64,000 nt of DNA from Bursaphelenchus xylophilus (Eukaryota > Nematoda > Chromadorea > Rhabditida > Aphelenchoididae), in NCBI GenBank assembly GCA_904066235.2, contig CAJFCV020000004.1:3348001-3412000 (forward strand), given 5' to 3'. Made by a program: the position numbers and the translations under genes. Position 1 is the stretch's first letter. Every line of letters begins with the position of its first letter. Below are positions 1 to 11,916 of the stretch, one piece after another. The notes under the pieces were generated by a model. The model was given only the letters and a program-made list of their open reading frames with translations. It did not search any database and was not told where the DNA came from.

Positions 1-3000
1 ATTATGTCTATTATTACGCGCGCACTTAATTATGCCCGTCATCATGATTATAATCCCCACCCCTAAAACAGATGGAATAATTACAGCCTACTCGAGCGAA
101 CAGAGTTTTTCCACCGCCGCCGCCGCTCTTAATTTGAATATTTTTGTGGCTTTTTGTCTTTTTTCTTCTGGACATTGTCATGGGAATGGGGATGAAGACC
201 GCCCCGATTTTTGATGAGCATTCGGAGGGTTAATCGAGCGGCATTTTTGGCGGACGGGAAGTTTTTCAATTCAGGAGGAATAATCGATTTTTAGAAGCAT
301 CTTTTTACGGGTCTTTATTTTTCTAACACTTTTAGATTTTTCCGTTAAAAAAGTTTTGCAGAATGCATAGAGATCAAAAAAAAGATCAAGATCACAACAA
401 TCTAAGGCTTAGGGATTATGGTGTAATAGAAAGGCCAAATTCCGTTGCTATTATTATTTTCCACACTTTATTTTCACTAATCTCCCATTCTTACTGCTTT
501 CACTCCGAAAACTTCAAATTTGTTGACAAGCCAACGCTCCAATCCTTCCCTCCGGCTAGACCTCCCAACCTTCTTGCCCACCCCCATATCCTCCCCGCAT
601 TGTATTTGCCATGTTTTTGTAGCCCCGCTGCACTTCTAGGCCCAAACAATATCTATCCCAAATATCCGCTCCAAAGATCCCATGCCCTGCGGGTGCAATT
701 GAGTCAAATTAATTCCCCTCCGGCGCTCGTGTTGCGTAATCCTCAACCCCGCCCCGCTGTCGTCGCTCTATTTATATTTATCGGGCAGATATAACCGAGT
801 CCGGTCATTGGCGCGACAGCAGCAAAAGGAGAGGAGGAGGAAGGAGAAGATGAATGGAGCAAGATGAAGATCTTCTTCGTCTTTTCCTGTCCTCCCATCC
901 ATCCACCCCCATCTCGTCCGTTTTTATGGAACACGCGCGCGGAAGGTCAAAGGCGCCCGATCTCGGGGATTAAATCGAAGCCGAGTTAATTTCGCTCGAC
1001 TTGTCGGCAGGTGTACAAGGACCCTCCGAAAATTAATTCCCACGGCTCTATGAGTTGAGGATGCGATTCGACTTGATGGTTCAAGATGAATAGCCCGTTA
1101 TGAGGATGAGTTAGAGAGTTTTTCCGACCTCTTTTTTGACTAGCCATATGCGAACATCAGCCGTTTTGATGAACTGCGGGGGATCTTTAGAGGTTTTAGC
1201 CAATTTTTCGTTGGGATCCGGAGCTCTCATTATCTTTTCCAATTTTTTGGCGCGCAAACAAGTCTGTTTAAATTTTCAACGAGCTGGCATCTTCACTGCT
1301 ACTCTAGTTCCCCTTGTTGACTACATTTTGCAAATTTTCATCTTACTTTTTACCATTAAATCCCCATTCCTTAAAATTTCGAAAAACTAATCTCCCATTA
1401 CTCATAATTACTTTCAAGACAGTTTCCATGAAAGTTTAAGCCATTTCGTCTCTTTTGAAACACGTGTTCTACATTTATCACATGTTTTTCCTTGTCTCAT
1501 GATACCATTTTTATGCGCTCAAATATCGCACAATTTAAAGAACAGCTTGTAAACCACTCATGTAACACTCGAAATTGTAACTTAAGCCGCCCTTCTACTA
1601 AATTACACATCAAATAAGAGTGTGTGCGACAACTTGCCCACCATATTTTAGTTGTAATTGTACTCTAAATTGTAAGAGAATAGGTATTCTCTTTAGCCTA
1701 TAAATTTTTGTAGCTATGATACTTTAAATTGTAAGTACCCTCGATTTACGGCAGGCCCTTGATATTAAGGGTTGTCAAGAATTGGCTTGCATCACTGAAT
1801 TGTCGCTGCATCTAAATGTTACCCCATTTTTTCACACTTATACCAAGATTGCACTCAAAACGCAATCCCCCTAAACTTTATCTTTCGCCCGAGAGAACGA
1901 CCCATTGAGTGTTGCATATGTCCTCTATTTCATCTTGGCCGCTTGTTACGTCATCTACCCCATAAACAGACCCTCCATAAACCCTTCTGTCAATGGCGCA
2001 ATCTGAGTTGTTGCGTATTATTTTTTGGAGCTCAAGTTATTGTAAATTTTTAATACCGCGCTCTGCTGACGGTATAGCAAATGGTTAAAACTTGGGATAG
2101 ACAAAGATTAGGGGTTCTAGATAATCTATGGAGTCTTAGATCGCAATTTGAGGAAATACTCAAAGAAATGAGATTTTTAAATCAAAAAATCTTTTTCAAG
2201 TATGACCCTGCTATTCCTGCAAAATACGATCTAAAATTATCCCTTTCACATAAGAAAATCCTAATCCATTTCAGTTCATCAAACACGGTAGCTTTAAAAA
2301 ACTTTTCTGTCCTATAATATACTAGCTATGACGTCATCTTTCTCTAGGTGCAGTTCCTTTCGCAGAATCAACACCGCAAGTCAGATGCCTGCCGAACCGG
2401 CGATGCAATCCGTTTGACGACATTTAGCATTCTAATTTTATGGTGAATAACGACTCGAAGCCGCCCTTCACCATACAATTATCTGTGCGTTGCGCCGCTA
2501 TTGTTAGTTGTTAAAGTTGGGTTGAAGTGGAATTTTTTCTATGATTTCGGGTTCGGCATGATCTCATATGACCCATTCTCGTCTTTAATGACTAGAGTCT
2601 TCGTGTGGCCATTATTAAACACGATATGATTATTGGCTTCGTACAAATTTTTGTTGTGGTTAAGAAATTTCCAGTGTAATATGTCATTTATTTCATCCCT
2701 TCACTTGTTATTTTACAGAGAAATACGCGGAGATTTCATGCAAAACCCACTTATTTCCCAACTCTCACCATATCTTATACGCGGACCTTATTTTAGGTCT
2801 CTATGACAAAATAATTTGCCGTTATCTCCCCGTAATTATGTCATTACCCCGTCATTTCGTGGCTCAAGGAAGACCTGGGCTCTAGCGTTTGTTTTCTCAT
2901 CAATTCTCCCCGTCATGACAACATATTCACCCATTCCCGACGCATATCTTATTCATTCGGCCAGTATTCGAAAATCTCCCATAGACGGGATTGTTTTGCG

Positions 3001-3779
3001 TGTATTCCCCCATTGTTTGATTAGACCGAATGGACTTATAACGCAAGCATGCACTCCCTCACCGAACGGCCTTGTTTATTCACACCGCAATTAGCTCAAG
3101 CCCTCGTGTAATATGGCCATGTGTAATATGGCAAATTTCGCATTCGAAATAATCGCCGATTCGATTGAATTGCGGAGAATGTGGGTCATTTTGGCTGGGC
3201 GATAAGTCAACAAGGTCCAGATGGCCTAAAGATTTATGTTTTTGCCCCATTTCTCATGTTGTACATTAGCTTTTCGGCTATCAAAAAAAACCGATTATCT
3301 GTTTCACACCGCTTTTTCCACATTCCCCTCACTTGTTACGGCTAGGAATTAATCTCCAGATGTAACAATTAGTTATAGTCCCCAACGCATTGGCGTCGCC
3401 ACCTGCAACGGAAAGAAAAGCACAAAATTCCCCAGAAATAGATTATTTTTGGCGAATGTTTACATATTTGATATCCGGAAGCCCCTCATTGCCAATTCCT
3501 CGGTTAAAAAGGCGAATAAAAAGTGCTGATCCACCTAATCCCGTTTATATCCCCCTAAATCCGCCCAATTTTACTCGTTTCTCGTCGCTTGCAACACGAC
3601 GCCAAAAGTTCGTTCTCGTCTCAGCACGAAAACATTTGGCAGAAAATAATAAAATAAAATTTCGGCAAATATTCTCTGTATCTTCTTCTTGTATTCTCTA
3701 ACATTTTTCTGTCGACTTCCGCGTTTTCCAATCCTTTCGCGGCTATTTTTACGTATGCCCCATCGCCTAAAATAATATT
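1..3779. other. Intergenic region without a supported gene
   Basis: No reading frame here has nematode-like coding character, splice continuity or a recognisable family. The longest frames (for example 363-794) are rich in low-complexity and stop-flanked sequence and match nothing I know. A purine-rich stretch lies near 815-870. The last few hundred bases are the likely promoter and 5' UTR region of the lsy-22-like gene that starts at 3780. No MITE-A copy was found in this part, in contrast to the rest of the window. Confidence 0.5.
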
Positions 3780-6203
3780 ATGGTTAGAGGTGCCGCATAC
3801 GACCCGGATATTGTCCGGCGCTCCATTCAACAGTCCAACAACTCGACAAACATGGGTCCAACCACTTTCTTCGACACCATCGAGCATATCAAGAAGGAAT
3901 ATCAGCAGCTTCAGCAACAGGTCCACAAGCTGCGAAGCGATGCCGAAAAGAAGGCGCAAGAGGTGAATATGCTCCAGAAACAGAATCAGGAAGCCTCCAT
4001 GCAGAACCAGAACTTCCAATTGGAGGCTGCCAGACAAGCCGAGATTGCGAGAAGGATGCAACAGATCATTCAACAATACATGATGCATCTACCTCAAGAA
4101 CAACAACAAAGTCTGATGAGAGGGCTAGAAAGCGCCACCAAAGTCACTACGCAAGTATGTATTATTTTTGTTCATGCGTTCTTTAGGTACTTGTACAGTT
4201 TTAGATTAGCACGTTTACTTTTTTCATCGAAAAATACAATTTTTTGACCAAAGACTTACTTATACAGTTTTTGCAAATTTCTTCGGGTTTTTGTCCAATT
4301 TCATCCTATTTTACACTAATCCTCTTGAAACTGGTGACTGCTTCATCTGAATCTCTTTCAATTTATCCCATAAAACACCAAAAATCCGGGAGTTGTAGGG
4401 GAAATCACCGCTAAATTCAGCTCATTCCTAAAACAGTCGGATTTGTTTCGTGTTTAATACGCATGGGACGTCGTCGGTTGTTTATGCCCTCGTTTCTGCC
4501 GCGAACCTGGTCCCAGCCGAAAATAAGTGGAAGGATTTGATCCATTAGGGGATAATCCGCTCGGAAGGGTTAAGAGAAGACGGATTATCTTCCTCAAGCC
4601 CCTTTGCCTTTGATTTCTACAAAAAAGGCGGGTAGCCGAATTGGTAATGAGAGATGACAGAGCGAGGGAAATCTGAGAATTTTGAGTGGAAAGAATTCGG
4701 GAATTTCGGAAAGATTATAGGCGATCTGATAAAAAAAATATGGCGGGAATGTCGAAGTAAAAGTTCAGGTAGATGAAAAATGCTAGTATATGCAAATAGA
4801 AGAAATTTAAAGAGGACTCAAGTAAACTTTTGAATAAAATCTCATTTAAAAGATTAAATATTTGATATTGTACCTAAAATAATGTCTTACAGTGGAGGAC
4901 CTGGTCCAGTGGCAAAAAACTACCATTTTGCATCCGGGAAGTATCAAAAATGTGGCAAAATGCTTCCCTCTCCAAGTGAAAAAACTACGATTTCAAAAAG
5001 CCCTTCAAAACAAAGTTTTTTTTTTCACTTGGAGCGGGAAACATTTTGCCACGTTTTTGATGCTTCCCGGATGCAAAATGGTACGTTTTTTGACACTGGA
5101 TCAGGTCCGTCTCTGTAAAGGCAAACGAAGCGGCTGTAATTGCTAAATCATAAATTTTTGCAGGACATCATGGCGATCCAACAGCAGCAACAACAGCTTC
5201 TGCACGCCATGTCCGGCCAGCTCCCTCCTCAATTTATGGCCATGATGGGGATGGACCTCAAACCCCAAGACGTGATGGCTCAAATCGCCGCGATGCAGAA
5301 CGCCGCCTTCAGTCCGGCGATGCAGATGCAAGCCCAGGCGGCGATGGCTCAGGTGGCGCAGATGAACCAGCTCTTCTCGAACCCGGCGGCCGCCGCTCAG
5401 GCCGCTCAAATGATGGCCGCCGCGCTCCCGGCCAGCTCCATGGCCCAAATGGCCGCCATGCAACAACATGCTCAGCCCAAACAACCCCTGACTTCCACGC
5501 CGATCAGCAGCAGCGCTCAATTGCCCACCACACCCATGTCGTCGGCTACGATCGGCCAAGGTGCAGCTAGTCCACTTCAACGAGCTGCATCATCGAGAAG
5601 TGGATCAACCGCGGGCACTCCTTTGCCCAAAAAGTTCAAAATGGAAGAGCCGGTAAGTAGCTTTATTTATCTTGATCTAAGAGTGGGATTATGAAATTAG
5701 AGGGCGTATGGTTTTTATATTGTAGTAGCATCTAAAATAAGGTCCGAAATTTAATTTTAACCTAAAATAAGATTATAGTCTTCAAACTGGAGATGTTTTT
5801 GTTGTTGTAGTACAAGTAGTTACGAAATTTAAAAATTTCGGGGTATTTTGGATATTGTGGGTAATAAATGCCTACTCTAAAGTAAGGTGAATATTTTTGC
5901 CCTCGGCCTGAAATAAGTATGGTTGTTTTGATGGGTAAAACAAGGCTGAGTCTGTTTTTAAGCTGCTTAAAATTGTGTTTTTGTCTGCCATAAATCGTGT
6001 TTATCTTCCTGAACCTAAAATAAACCTCATGTTTTCAGCAATCGCGGCCAATTTCCACCTCGGCCAAGTCGGACAAATCGGATGAGGGCGGTCTGGTGAT
6101 CGACGTCCAAAACGAAGACCAACAACAACAGAACAACTACCTGAACTCGAGTTCCATGCTCCCCTCCACGAACGGCATCAACGGCACATTGGCCGCCGTC
6201 TAG
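3780..6203 (+). CDS. lsy-22: Groucho-related co-repressor of AES type (LSY-22-like)
   Basis: Three exons, 3780-4154, 5164-5652 and 6039-6203, join in phase 0 and give 342 residues. Residues about 25-125 form the Groucho/TLE Q domain, a Gln-rich coiled coil (FFDTIEHIKKEY, then QAEIARRMQQIIQQ and SATKVTTQ) used for tetramerisation and for binding HMG-box and other repressor partners. Next comes a Met/Gln/Ala-rich linker, then a CcN-like patch ending KSDKSDEGGLVIDVQNED. The protein stops about 25 residues later with no WD40 propeller, so it matches the short AES class. In C. elegans that class is LSY-22, which acts in the nucleus with the full-length Groucho UNC-37. An in-frame TAG ends the frame at 6201. 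A MITE-A copy lies in intron 1 only 46 bp before exon 2. Whether a distant WD40 exon exists cannot be excluded, but the next gene is on the other strand 540 bp away. Confidence 0.85.
4888..5117. mobile_element. MITE-A copy in lsy-22 intron 1
   Basis: Both ends carry the MITE-A inverted termini (CAGTGGAGGACCTGGTCCAG and its mirror) bounded by TA. The arms pair along nearly their whole length around a short centre. About 40 bp outside the left end are also shared, inverted, with the flank of the copy ending at 19567. Confidence 0.88.
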
Positions 6204-6743
6204 AGCGCTCCCCTCCCCTCCTTGTTTAATCCGCGTTTGTGTTTGTAATCTCCACTCAAAAATCTCTTTTAAAACTTAACCAATTTTTGTGTGTAATTAC
6301 TCGTTAAAGGTCTCAAAAAATATTTTTTTTTTCTTACAAAAATGGGTGTCTCCATATGTTTCTATATCATTGTCCGCGTTTTCGACCAGATTTCCCGCCG
6401 AAATTTCGTTGAAATCCCGAAGGTTTAATTAGAGAATAAACTAATTTCTTATCAATCTGCAGTGTAATATTGCCAAAATGCTGTGGTGAAAGATGAAATT
6501 TAAATTTTGGACAAAGGAAAGATCCGATATTACACTTGGTATCACTGACCCAAAACCATCTATTTTCGCTACATTTCTCTTGAAAAGTTTACAAAAAACA
6601 ATAGGATTGTCATCTCCTCTATTTCATACATACATATTATTCGAATATTCAATCGTTATTCATTTGAAAAATAAAAAAATGATAAAAACTCAAAGTTTAC
6701 TTAAAGAATCACAAGTTTAACAACAAATAAGTTAGAAATCGGA

Positions 6744-7193
6744 TTACTTGTACAACTTCAAATGTCCGAGGACTTCTTTGAGCGGCGAGCGGGGCTGTGG
6801 TTTGATGGCAATGCAGACGGGCATATCGTCTTCGATCCAGACCTTGTGTTGGACATTGGCGGCGTCCAGTTTGCCGGCAACGGCCTTGAGCATGTCCTCG
6901 TCTTCTACCTGCAAACCAACATGGTCAAACGCGTCCAATCGGTGATAAAATCCGAATTCATTACGGTGAAATCGTCGTTAATTTACCTGTAAAGTAATCT
7001 TGTGCATGTGATCCATGTCTTCCATATATTTTACAACTTCGGGGTCATCTTTATAAGTCCAAAGGCAAGCGGTGGCAGCATGGGCGACTTGAGTGCAAAG
7101 AGCGCCAATTGGCCATTTGAGGTAGGTCTGGAGGTCCTTTCGGAGGATGAGGTACATCACCCGCGTCCCCATTTCTTCGGTGGATTCCGTCAT
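6744..7193 (-). CDS. PTRHD1: PTRHD1-like putative peptidyl-tRNA hydrolase
   Basis: Two exons, 7193-6987 and 6908-6744, joined in phase 0, encode 123 residues. The sequence matches the PTRHD1 branch of the PTH2 fold. The N-terminal half has the VMYLILRKDL strand and WPIGALCTQVAHAATA, which corresponds to the conserved PxGAxxAQxxHAA motif. The C-terminal half has HKVWIEDDMPVCIAIKPQPR and ends GHLKLYK, as in the human protein (about 140 residues). PTH2 enzymes release peptides from peptidyl-tRNA in the cytosol. PTRHD1 proteins are only putative hydrolases, so activity is inferred. The ATG at 7193 gives the usual N-terminus, and no signal or membrane segment is visible. It is convergent with lsy-22. 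Confidence 0.85.
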
Positions 7194-7504
7194 ATGTCTG
7201 CAAAATACAGAGTATCATCAAGATTCTCCTTTTAACCGCGAAAAAAACAAAGTTGGCGTCGTCACAAAACGTTTCTTTTTTGACAACCAAAGATCGGAAA
7301 ATATATCAAAGAGGTCTCAGTTTGATATCAAAAGGTATCACAAAAAGAGAAAAAAAAACTGTTAACGTTGAAAAAAAAGCTGTTATCGACCTTTTTGGTA
7401 TCAAAAACGGCCCAGGAACATCTGCCAGGACACTTATTCAAAGTCAACAACTTTTTTACGTCCTTGTGATACTGTTTGATAAAAATTCGAGACTCCATTA
7501 TATC

Positions 7505-7738
7505 TTACAGTGGGTATATTACATACAGTAATATATGTATAGAGAGATCTGATCCAGCGGCAAAAAGCGTACCATTTTGCATCCGGGAAGTATCAAAGAT
7601 GTGGCAAAATGCTTCCCCCTCAAGTGAAAAAACTCCGATTTCAAAACCCCTTCAAAACGAAGTCTTCTCACTTGGAGAGGGAAGCATTTTGCCACATTTT
7701 TGATGCAAAATGGTACTTTTTTGCCACCGGATCTGTAT
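7505..7738. mobile_element. Degraded MITE-A copy, intergenic
   Basis: The left end TACAGTGGG is separated from the body by an extra TA-rich stretch (about 7513-7547). The right arm lacks part of the mirror of the GTATCAAAAATG segment and ends GGATCTGTA without the GGTCCCCCAC block, so the two ends no longer match. Confidence 0.7.
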
Positions 7739-8360
7739 TGACTTTTTTCGATCAAAACACGTATTCTACACACTGCGGACTGCATTGCCTCTTCCATTCT
7801 CAAAATAGAAGCCATACTTTCGCCAACGAACCGAATCAACAATCAAACTCTTCTTACTCTCATCTTTTCTGTCACTCATTTCGTACACACCGGACATTAA
7901 ACTGTACTTTTCCCCGTAATTTTAGATTTTATCATGTTCTTCTTGATAGTTTCAAACCCTTTTCGCAATAGGCAAATAATTGTCAGTTTCCGGCGAGTTT
8001 AAAGTAAAATGCGTCGTTTTTACGAAAAAACCTTGACGACTTTTTGCGGAGTTTCAAATGCGAAAAACAGTAATAGGCAGACGTGTTACTGGATGATTGA
8101 TCAAAAACACGGACTAAGAATGGAGTGTGATAGACCGTAAAGACCGACAGAATCAAAATCATTTCTACTCTGATCCCATAGACATTTATTAGATCTTTAG
8201 GAAGCGCTTTGCAAAAACATTCATGACTTTTTGGCCAGGAATTGTAAGATTTTTTTTAAAATTTTTCGAGATTTTACAGCTGGAACTTTTTTGTTTTTTT
8301 TTCTAAACAACCAAAACTTTCACTGCGACGCAACCAAAGGAACGTCTTGTTCGGCTATAT

Positions 8361-8570
8361 TACAGTGGGGGACCTGATCCAGTGGCAAAAAATGTACCAT
8401 TTTGCATCCGGGAAGTATCAAAAATGTGGCAAAATGCTTCCCTCTCCAAGTGAAAAAACAAAAAGAGCTGAGTTTTTTCACTTGGAGAGGGAGGTATTTA
8501 GCTACATTTTTAAAGCCTCCTGGATGCAAAATGGTACGTTTTTTGCCACTGGATCAGCTCCCCCACTGTA
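8361..8570. mobile_element. MITE-A copy, intergenic
   Basis: Intact TA-CAGTGGGGGACCTGATCCAG left end and matching right end CACTG-TA. The centre is shortened and lacks the GCGCGCC block seen in most copies. It lies about 700 bp upstream of the secreted-protein gene. Confidence 0.88.
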
Positions 8571-9275
8571 CACTTGGAATAATCAAACATATTTTCCAAA
8601 TTTCTTGGAAAATCCAGTTCTCTTTATTGTGCCCTCGCATAAACTACGCTTTCCAATGAGTCAAACCTCAATTCATTTGAATTGCCACTAAAATCACAGC
8701 CGGATACTTTTTCTTTCCGAAAAATACGACAAAAAATCTTCTTCGTGTTATCAACCACTTATTCCAGTACCCAAATCTACCCTAATCTGACTACATTATC
8801 CCTGATTCGCTCGGTTCAGAGGCTTACAAAGTCGGGGTCAATCCAATTCAGCCTTCGGCTTACGTAAACACTCCTTTTATACAAATCTGAAACCAGTTCT
8901 TGGGGCCGGCTTCAGGTCATAATATGAATACAAACATGTGTTTCAATGCGCGTTGGAATCGTCAATCATTTTCAGGGAATTTCGCACAAAATTTGACGTG
9001 TCTCGGTGGGCGGAGTTACTCATCAAAGACGATACTTTAAAAGGTAATTGGAAGAAAAATTGTCGGAACCATCTTAAGGGCCCACAGTGATACGAACACG
9101 GGTGAGTTTTCGCTTTTCCTTACTACTTTACTGTCCGTTCCCTTTCCCCGTCTTTTGGACGCTTACAGACTTCTAAGATCTCATATCAACAATTTCAAAC
9201 CAACCTTTTACATTACACTTGATCAAAATCAAGCCAAGTGCCCTAAAACCTCCGATTTAATCTTATTTTCCAGAC

Positions 9276-11099
9276 ATGCAATCTCTAACTCAACTTCTCA
9301 TCATCTCCACGCTATCCCTCTCGGTTTTCTGCCAATATGATGCGGCTCCGAAGCCGGCCGAGCCAGTGAAACAGGTCAGTAAGAGGTCGAGCTTTAAGAT
9401 TCGGCACGAGGGTTATGTCGGGCGGGGGATACATGGGCTTTCAGTCGGGCCGCATCATCCGCCGTTTGGGAACAGCCGGCGGAAAGTTAGAGATATCAGC
9501 GTAAGTCGCAGGTAAAATTTCAACGCATTGTGCACGCACTCATAAAGGTAAACGCTTTACTATCCAACTTTTATTATGCATTGCTGATCTACACATTCGT
9601 TAAAGAGCTACTTATTGTGGTGGACCTGATCCAGTGGCAAAAAATGTACCATTTTGCATCCGGGAAGTATCAAAAATGTGGCAAAATGCTTCCCTCTCCA
9701 AGTGAAAAAACTCCGATTTTAGAAGCGCGTTCGCTCTTTTTGTGAGGGAAACGGCGCGCCAAACGAAGATTTTTCACTTGGAGAGGGAAGCATTTTGCCA
9801 CATTTTTGATGCTTCCCGAGTGCAAAATGGTTTTTTGCCACTGGATCGGGCCCTTCACTGTAGACGCAAAAAACACAAGCACCTTCCTTAAATTTCAAAC
9901 TCACTGCACCATACAACTTACACTGCACATTACCAACCACCAATAACTTTTCAATTTCACTATGAAATTGCCATCACAGAAGCCCACAAACTTTTAATCC
10001 ACCATCACTTTCCTTCTCAATCCTTCCTACGTCAAATTTATATCCCCTTTACAGAGTTCCGACTATGCAGCAGCTCCAGAAGCACCTGCTCCCGCACCAC
10101 CAGCGCCAGCCGCGGCTCCGACACCAGCTTCCCCTCCAACAACTACAAAGCCCAAGTTGGAAGTCCATCAAGCCATCTACGACGGACTAGGGGTGAGTTT
10201 TTTGCCGTTTACTCAAAAACTAGCTCTAAAACAATAAGATACAGTGGGGGCGTTGATCCAGTGGCAAAAAACGTACCATTTTGCATCCAGGAAGTATCAA
10301 AAATGTGGCAAAACGCTTCCCCTTCAAGTGAAAAAACTCCGATTTCAAAACCCCTTCAAAACGAAGTTTTTTCACTTCGAGAGGGAAGCATTTTGCCACA
10401 TTTTTGATGCTTGCTGGATGCAAAATGGTACGTTTTTTGCCACTGGATCAGGTCCCTCACCGTAATTATACAGCAGTAAAGACTAGTCCTCTCAACTATT
10501 TTCAGGGAAACTTTGCCGAAGAACAGGCTGATCCCACCTCTCCCCACGTTGAAATCGCCGCAACGAACCCCAAGAAATCCGATGGAGGACAAAGTCAAGC
10601 GATTTATGCTGCCGGAAGTGTAAGTCTGCTTATAGAACCTCTCCAAATCCCCAAATATAAAGTCGTCTATACAGTAATTGCCAAATCAACCTTAAAAATC
10701 AATTTGCTCTTTGAAAACCCTCGCTGTTCCCACGTGAAAAAAAAGAGAAAAGGCGAATTCCTTTAGTGTAAAATCCTGGTTGTTTTTCTCTCTTGGAAAT
10801 CAGGAAGTCCGTTCGGATCGAAAAAACAATCAGCACCCAAGACTGTATTAATTTTTACACAGTCTCTCCGTATTTTTATTAAACACATTTTTTGGCCAGC
10901 TCTTATAACCAAAGGTCCATTTAAACTTAATTTTTAGGCCGAAGCCGAGACCCCAGAGGCTGCCCCAGCCGCGGAAAAAGCCGCAGAACCCGCTCCAGCC
11001 CCAGAAAAGGCCGCAGAACCCGCCCCAGCCCCCAAGCCAGAAGCGAAAAAGGAGCCCGCTCCAAGCCAGGCCTATCGGCAAGCTCGGCTTCGATTCTAA
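9276..11099 (+). CDS. Secreted Ala/Pro-rich protein, nematode-type, function unknown
   Basis: Four exons (9276-9500, 10055-10192, 10506-10619, 10938-11099), all phase 0, give 212 residues. The ATG lies 3 bases after a TTTTCCAG acceptor, which fits a trans-splice site or a short 5' UTR exon. Residues 1-19 (ending LSLSVFCQ) form a clear signal peptide. The mature chain begins YDAAPKPAEP, has a basic His/Gly segment (residues about 35-75, with GHHPPFG-like turns), then Ala/Pro repeats in exon 2 (APEAPAPAPPAPAAAP) and exon 4 (EKAAEPAPAPEKAAEPAPAP), and ends in a basic QARLRF. No cysteines occur in the mature chain except where exons may be misjoined. It could be a cuticle, eggshell or glandular protein; nothing decides this. 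Introns 1 and 2 each hold a MITE-A. Confidence 0.75.
9613..9862. mobile_element. MITE-A copy in intron 1 of the secreted-protein gene
   Basis: The left terminus is mutated (TATTGTGGTGG instead of TACAGTGGGGG). The right terminus is CTTCACTGTA. The centre keeps the GGCGCGCC block. Confidence 0.85.
10240..10464. mobile_element. MITE-A copy in intron 2 of the secreted-protein gene
   Basis: TA-CAGTGGGGGCGTTGATCC on the left mirrors GGATCAGGTCCCTCACCG-TA on the right. The copy starts 47 bp after the exon 2 donor and ends 41 bp before exon 3, so it makes up most of the intron. Confidence 0.88.
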
Positions 11100-11916
11100 G
11101 CTCTTTTCTCTAATCTATAATGACGATATCTCAATGTAAATACCACTATAAACATCTATGACATAAAAAACATATCAAATTCTTTGGTACCCAAAATTAT
11201 AATAAAATTCTCCTTTACCCACAAGCCCCACAAAATTATCGAATAATCTTATGGTTATCAACCAAGCTTTTCATGCTTTCTCCAAATTCCATTTTTTCAC
11301 TCCATAGAAGTTTATTTCTCAAAGAAAAAACAACAGACAATGTTAAACAAAAACGGGTGAAAAACAAATAAGTGAGGGAGAGAGGGGTCCCAAGGCAATT
11401 TGAGATGATAACCTACTAAAAAAGAAAGTAAACCTTACTAAAAAAAGTTACTATTTAATTTAGATCGAGGTACAAAAAAAGCCTGCGAAGGGGTCTCCTT
11501 GTAAGAAAAGGACGTTTTACGTCGTCAGAAAAACAATTTAACAAGTACCCGTAAGATACGAAAATGGAAGGAATGAGACAAAAAATGGGTGTAAGGGAAA
11601 ATTGGGTTATCAAAAGAATCTTAGAGGAAATTTCCCAAAATTTATCAAAAATCTAGCAAAAATTTGTAGGGAATCCCAAAATTAAGGGGTTTTTATCACC
11701 TAGCAACGAAAACTATCCATAAAAAATTGGATAACTAATTTTGATAAAAATCTTTTAAGAAATAATTTATATCCGAACAACGTCCTCAAAAAAATCCAAT
11801 GAAAGCCCATTTTCAACAAAAGAAATCCCAAAACAAGTGAGAAAACCACAGAGAGATCGAGAAAAATCTGAGATGCTGAGCAAAATAAATTGAGACCATT
11901 TCTTATCGAGATATTC
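11100..11916. other. Intergenic 3' region between convergent genes
   Basis: AT-rich sequence between two convergent genes. AATAAAA at about 11200 could serve the upstream plus-strand gene. No open frame with coding character and no repeat family was recognised. Confidence 0.45.

Noticed and set aside
363..794. 143-codon open frame on the plus strand
   Set aside because: Composition is unlike the real exons here (long His/Pro/Leu runs), there is no splice or family support, and no conserved motif.
5143..5580. 145-codon minus-strand frame
   Set aside because: Shadow of lsy-22 exon 2; its His/Arg/Gly runs are the reverse of the Gln/Ala/Met-rich sense protein.
7609..7971. 120-codon plus-strand frame
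   Set aside because: Its first half is MITE-A sequence and the remainder is low-complexity intergenic DNA.
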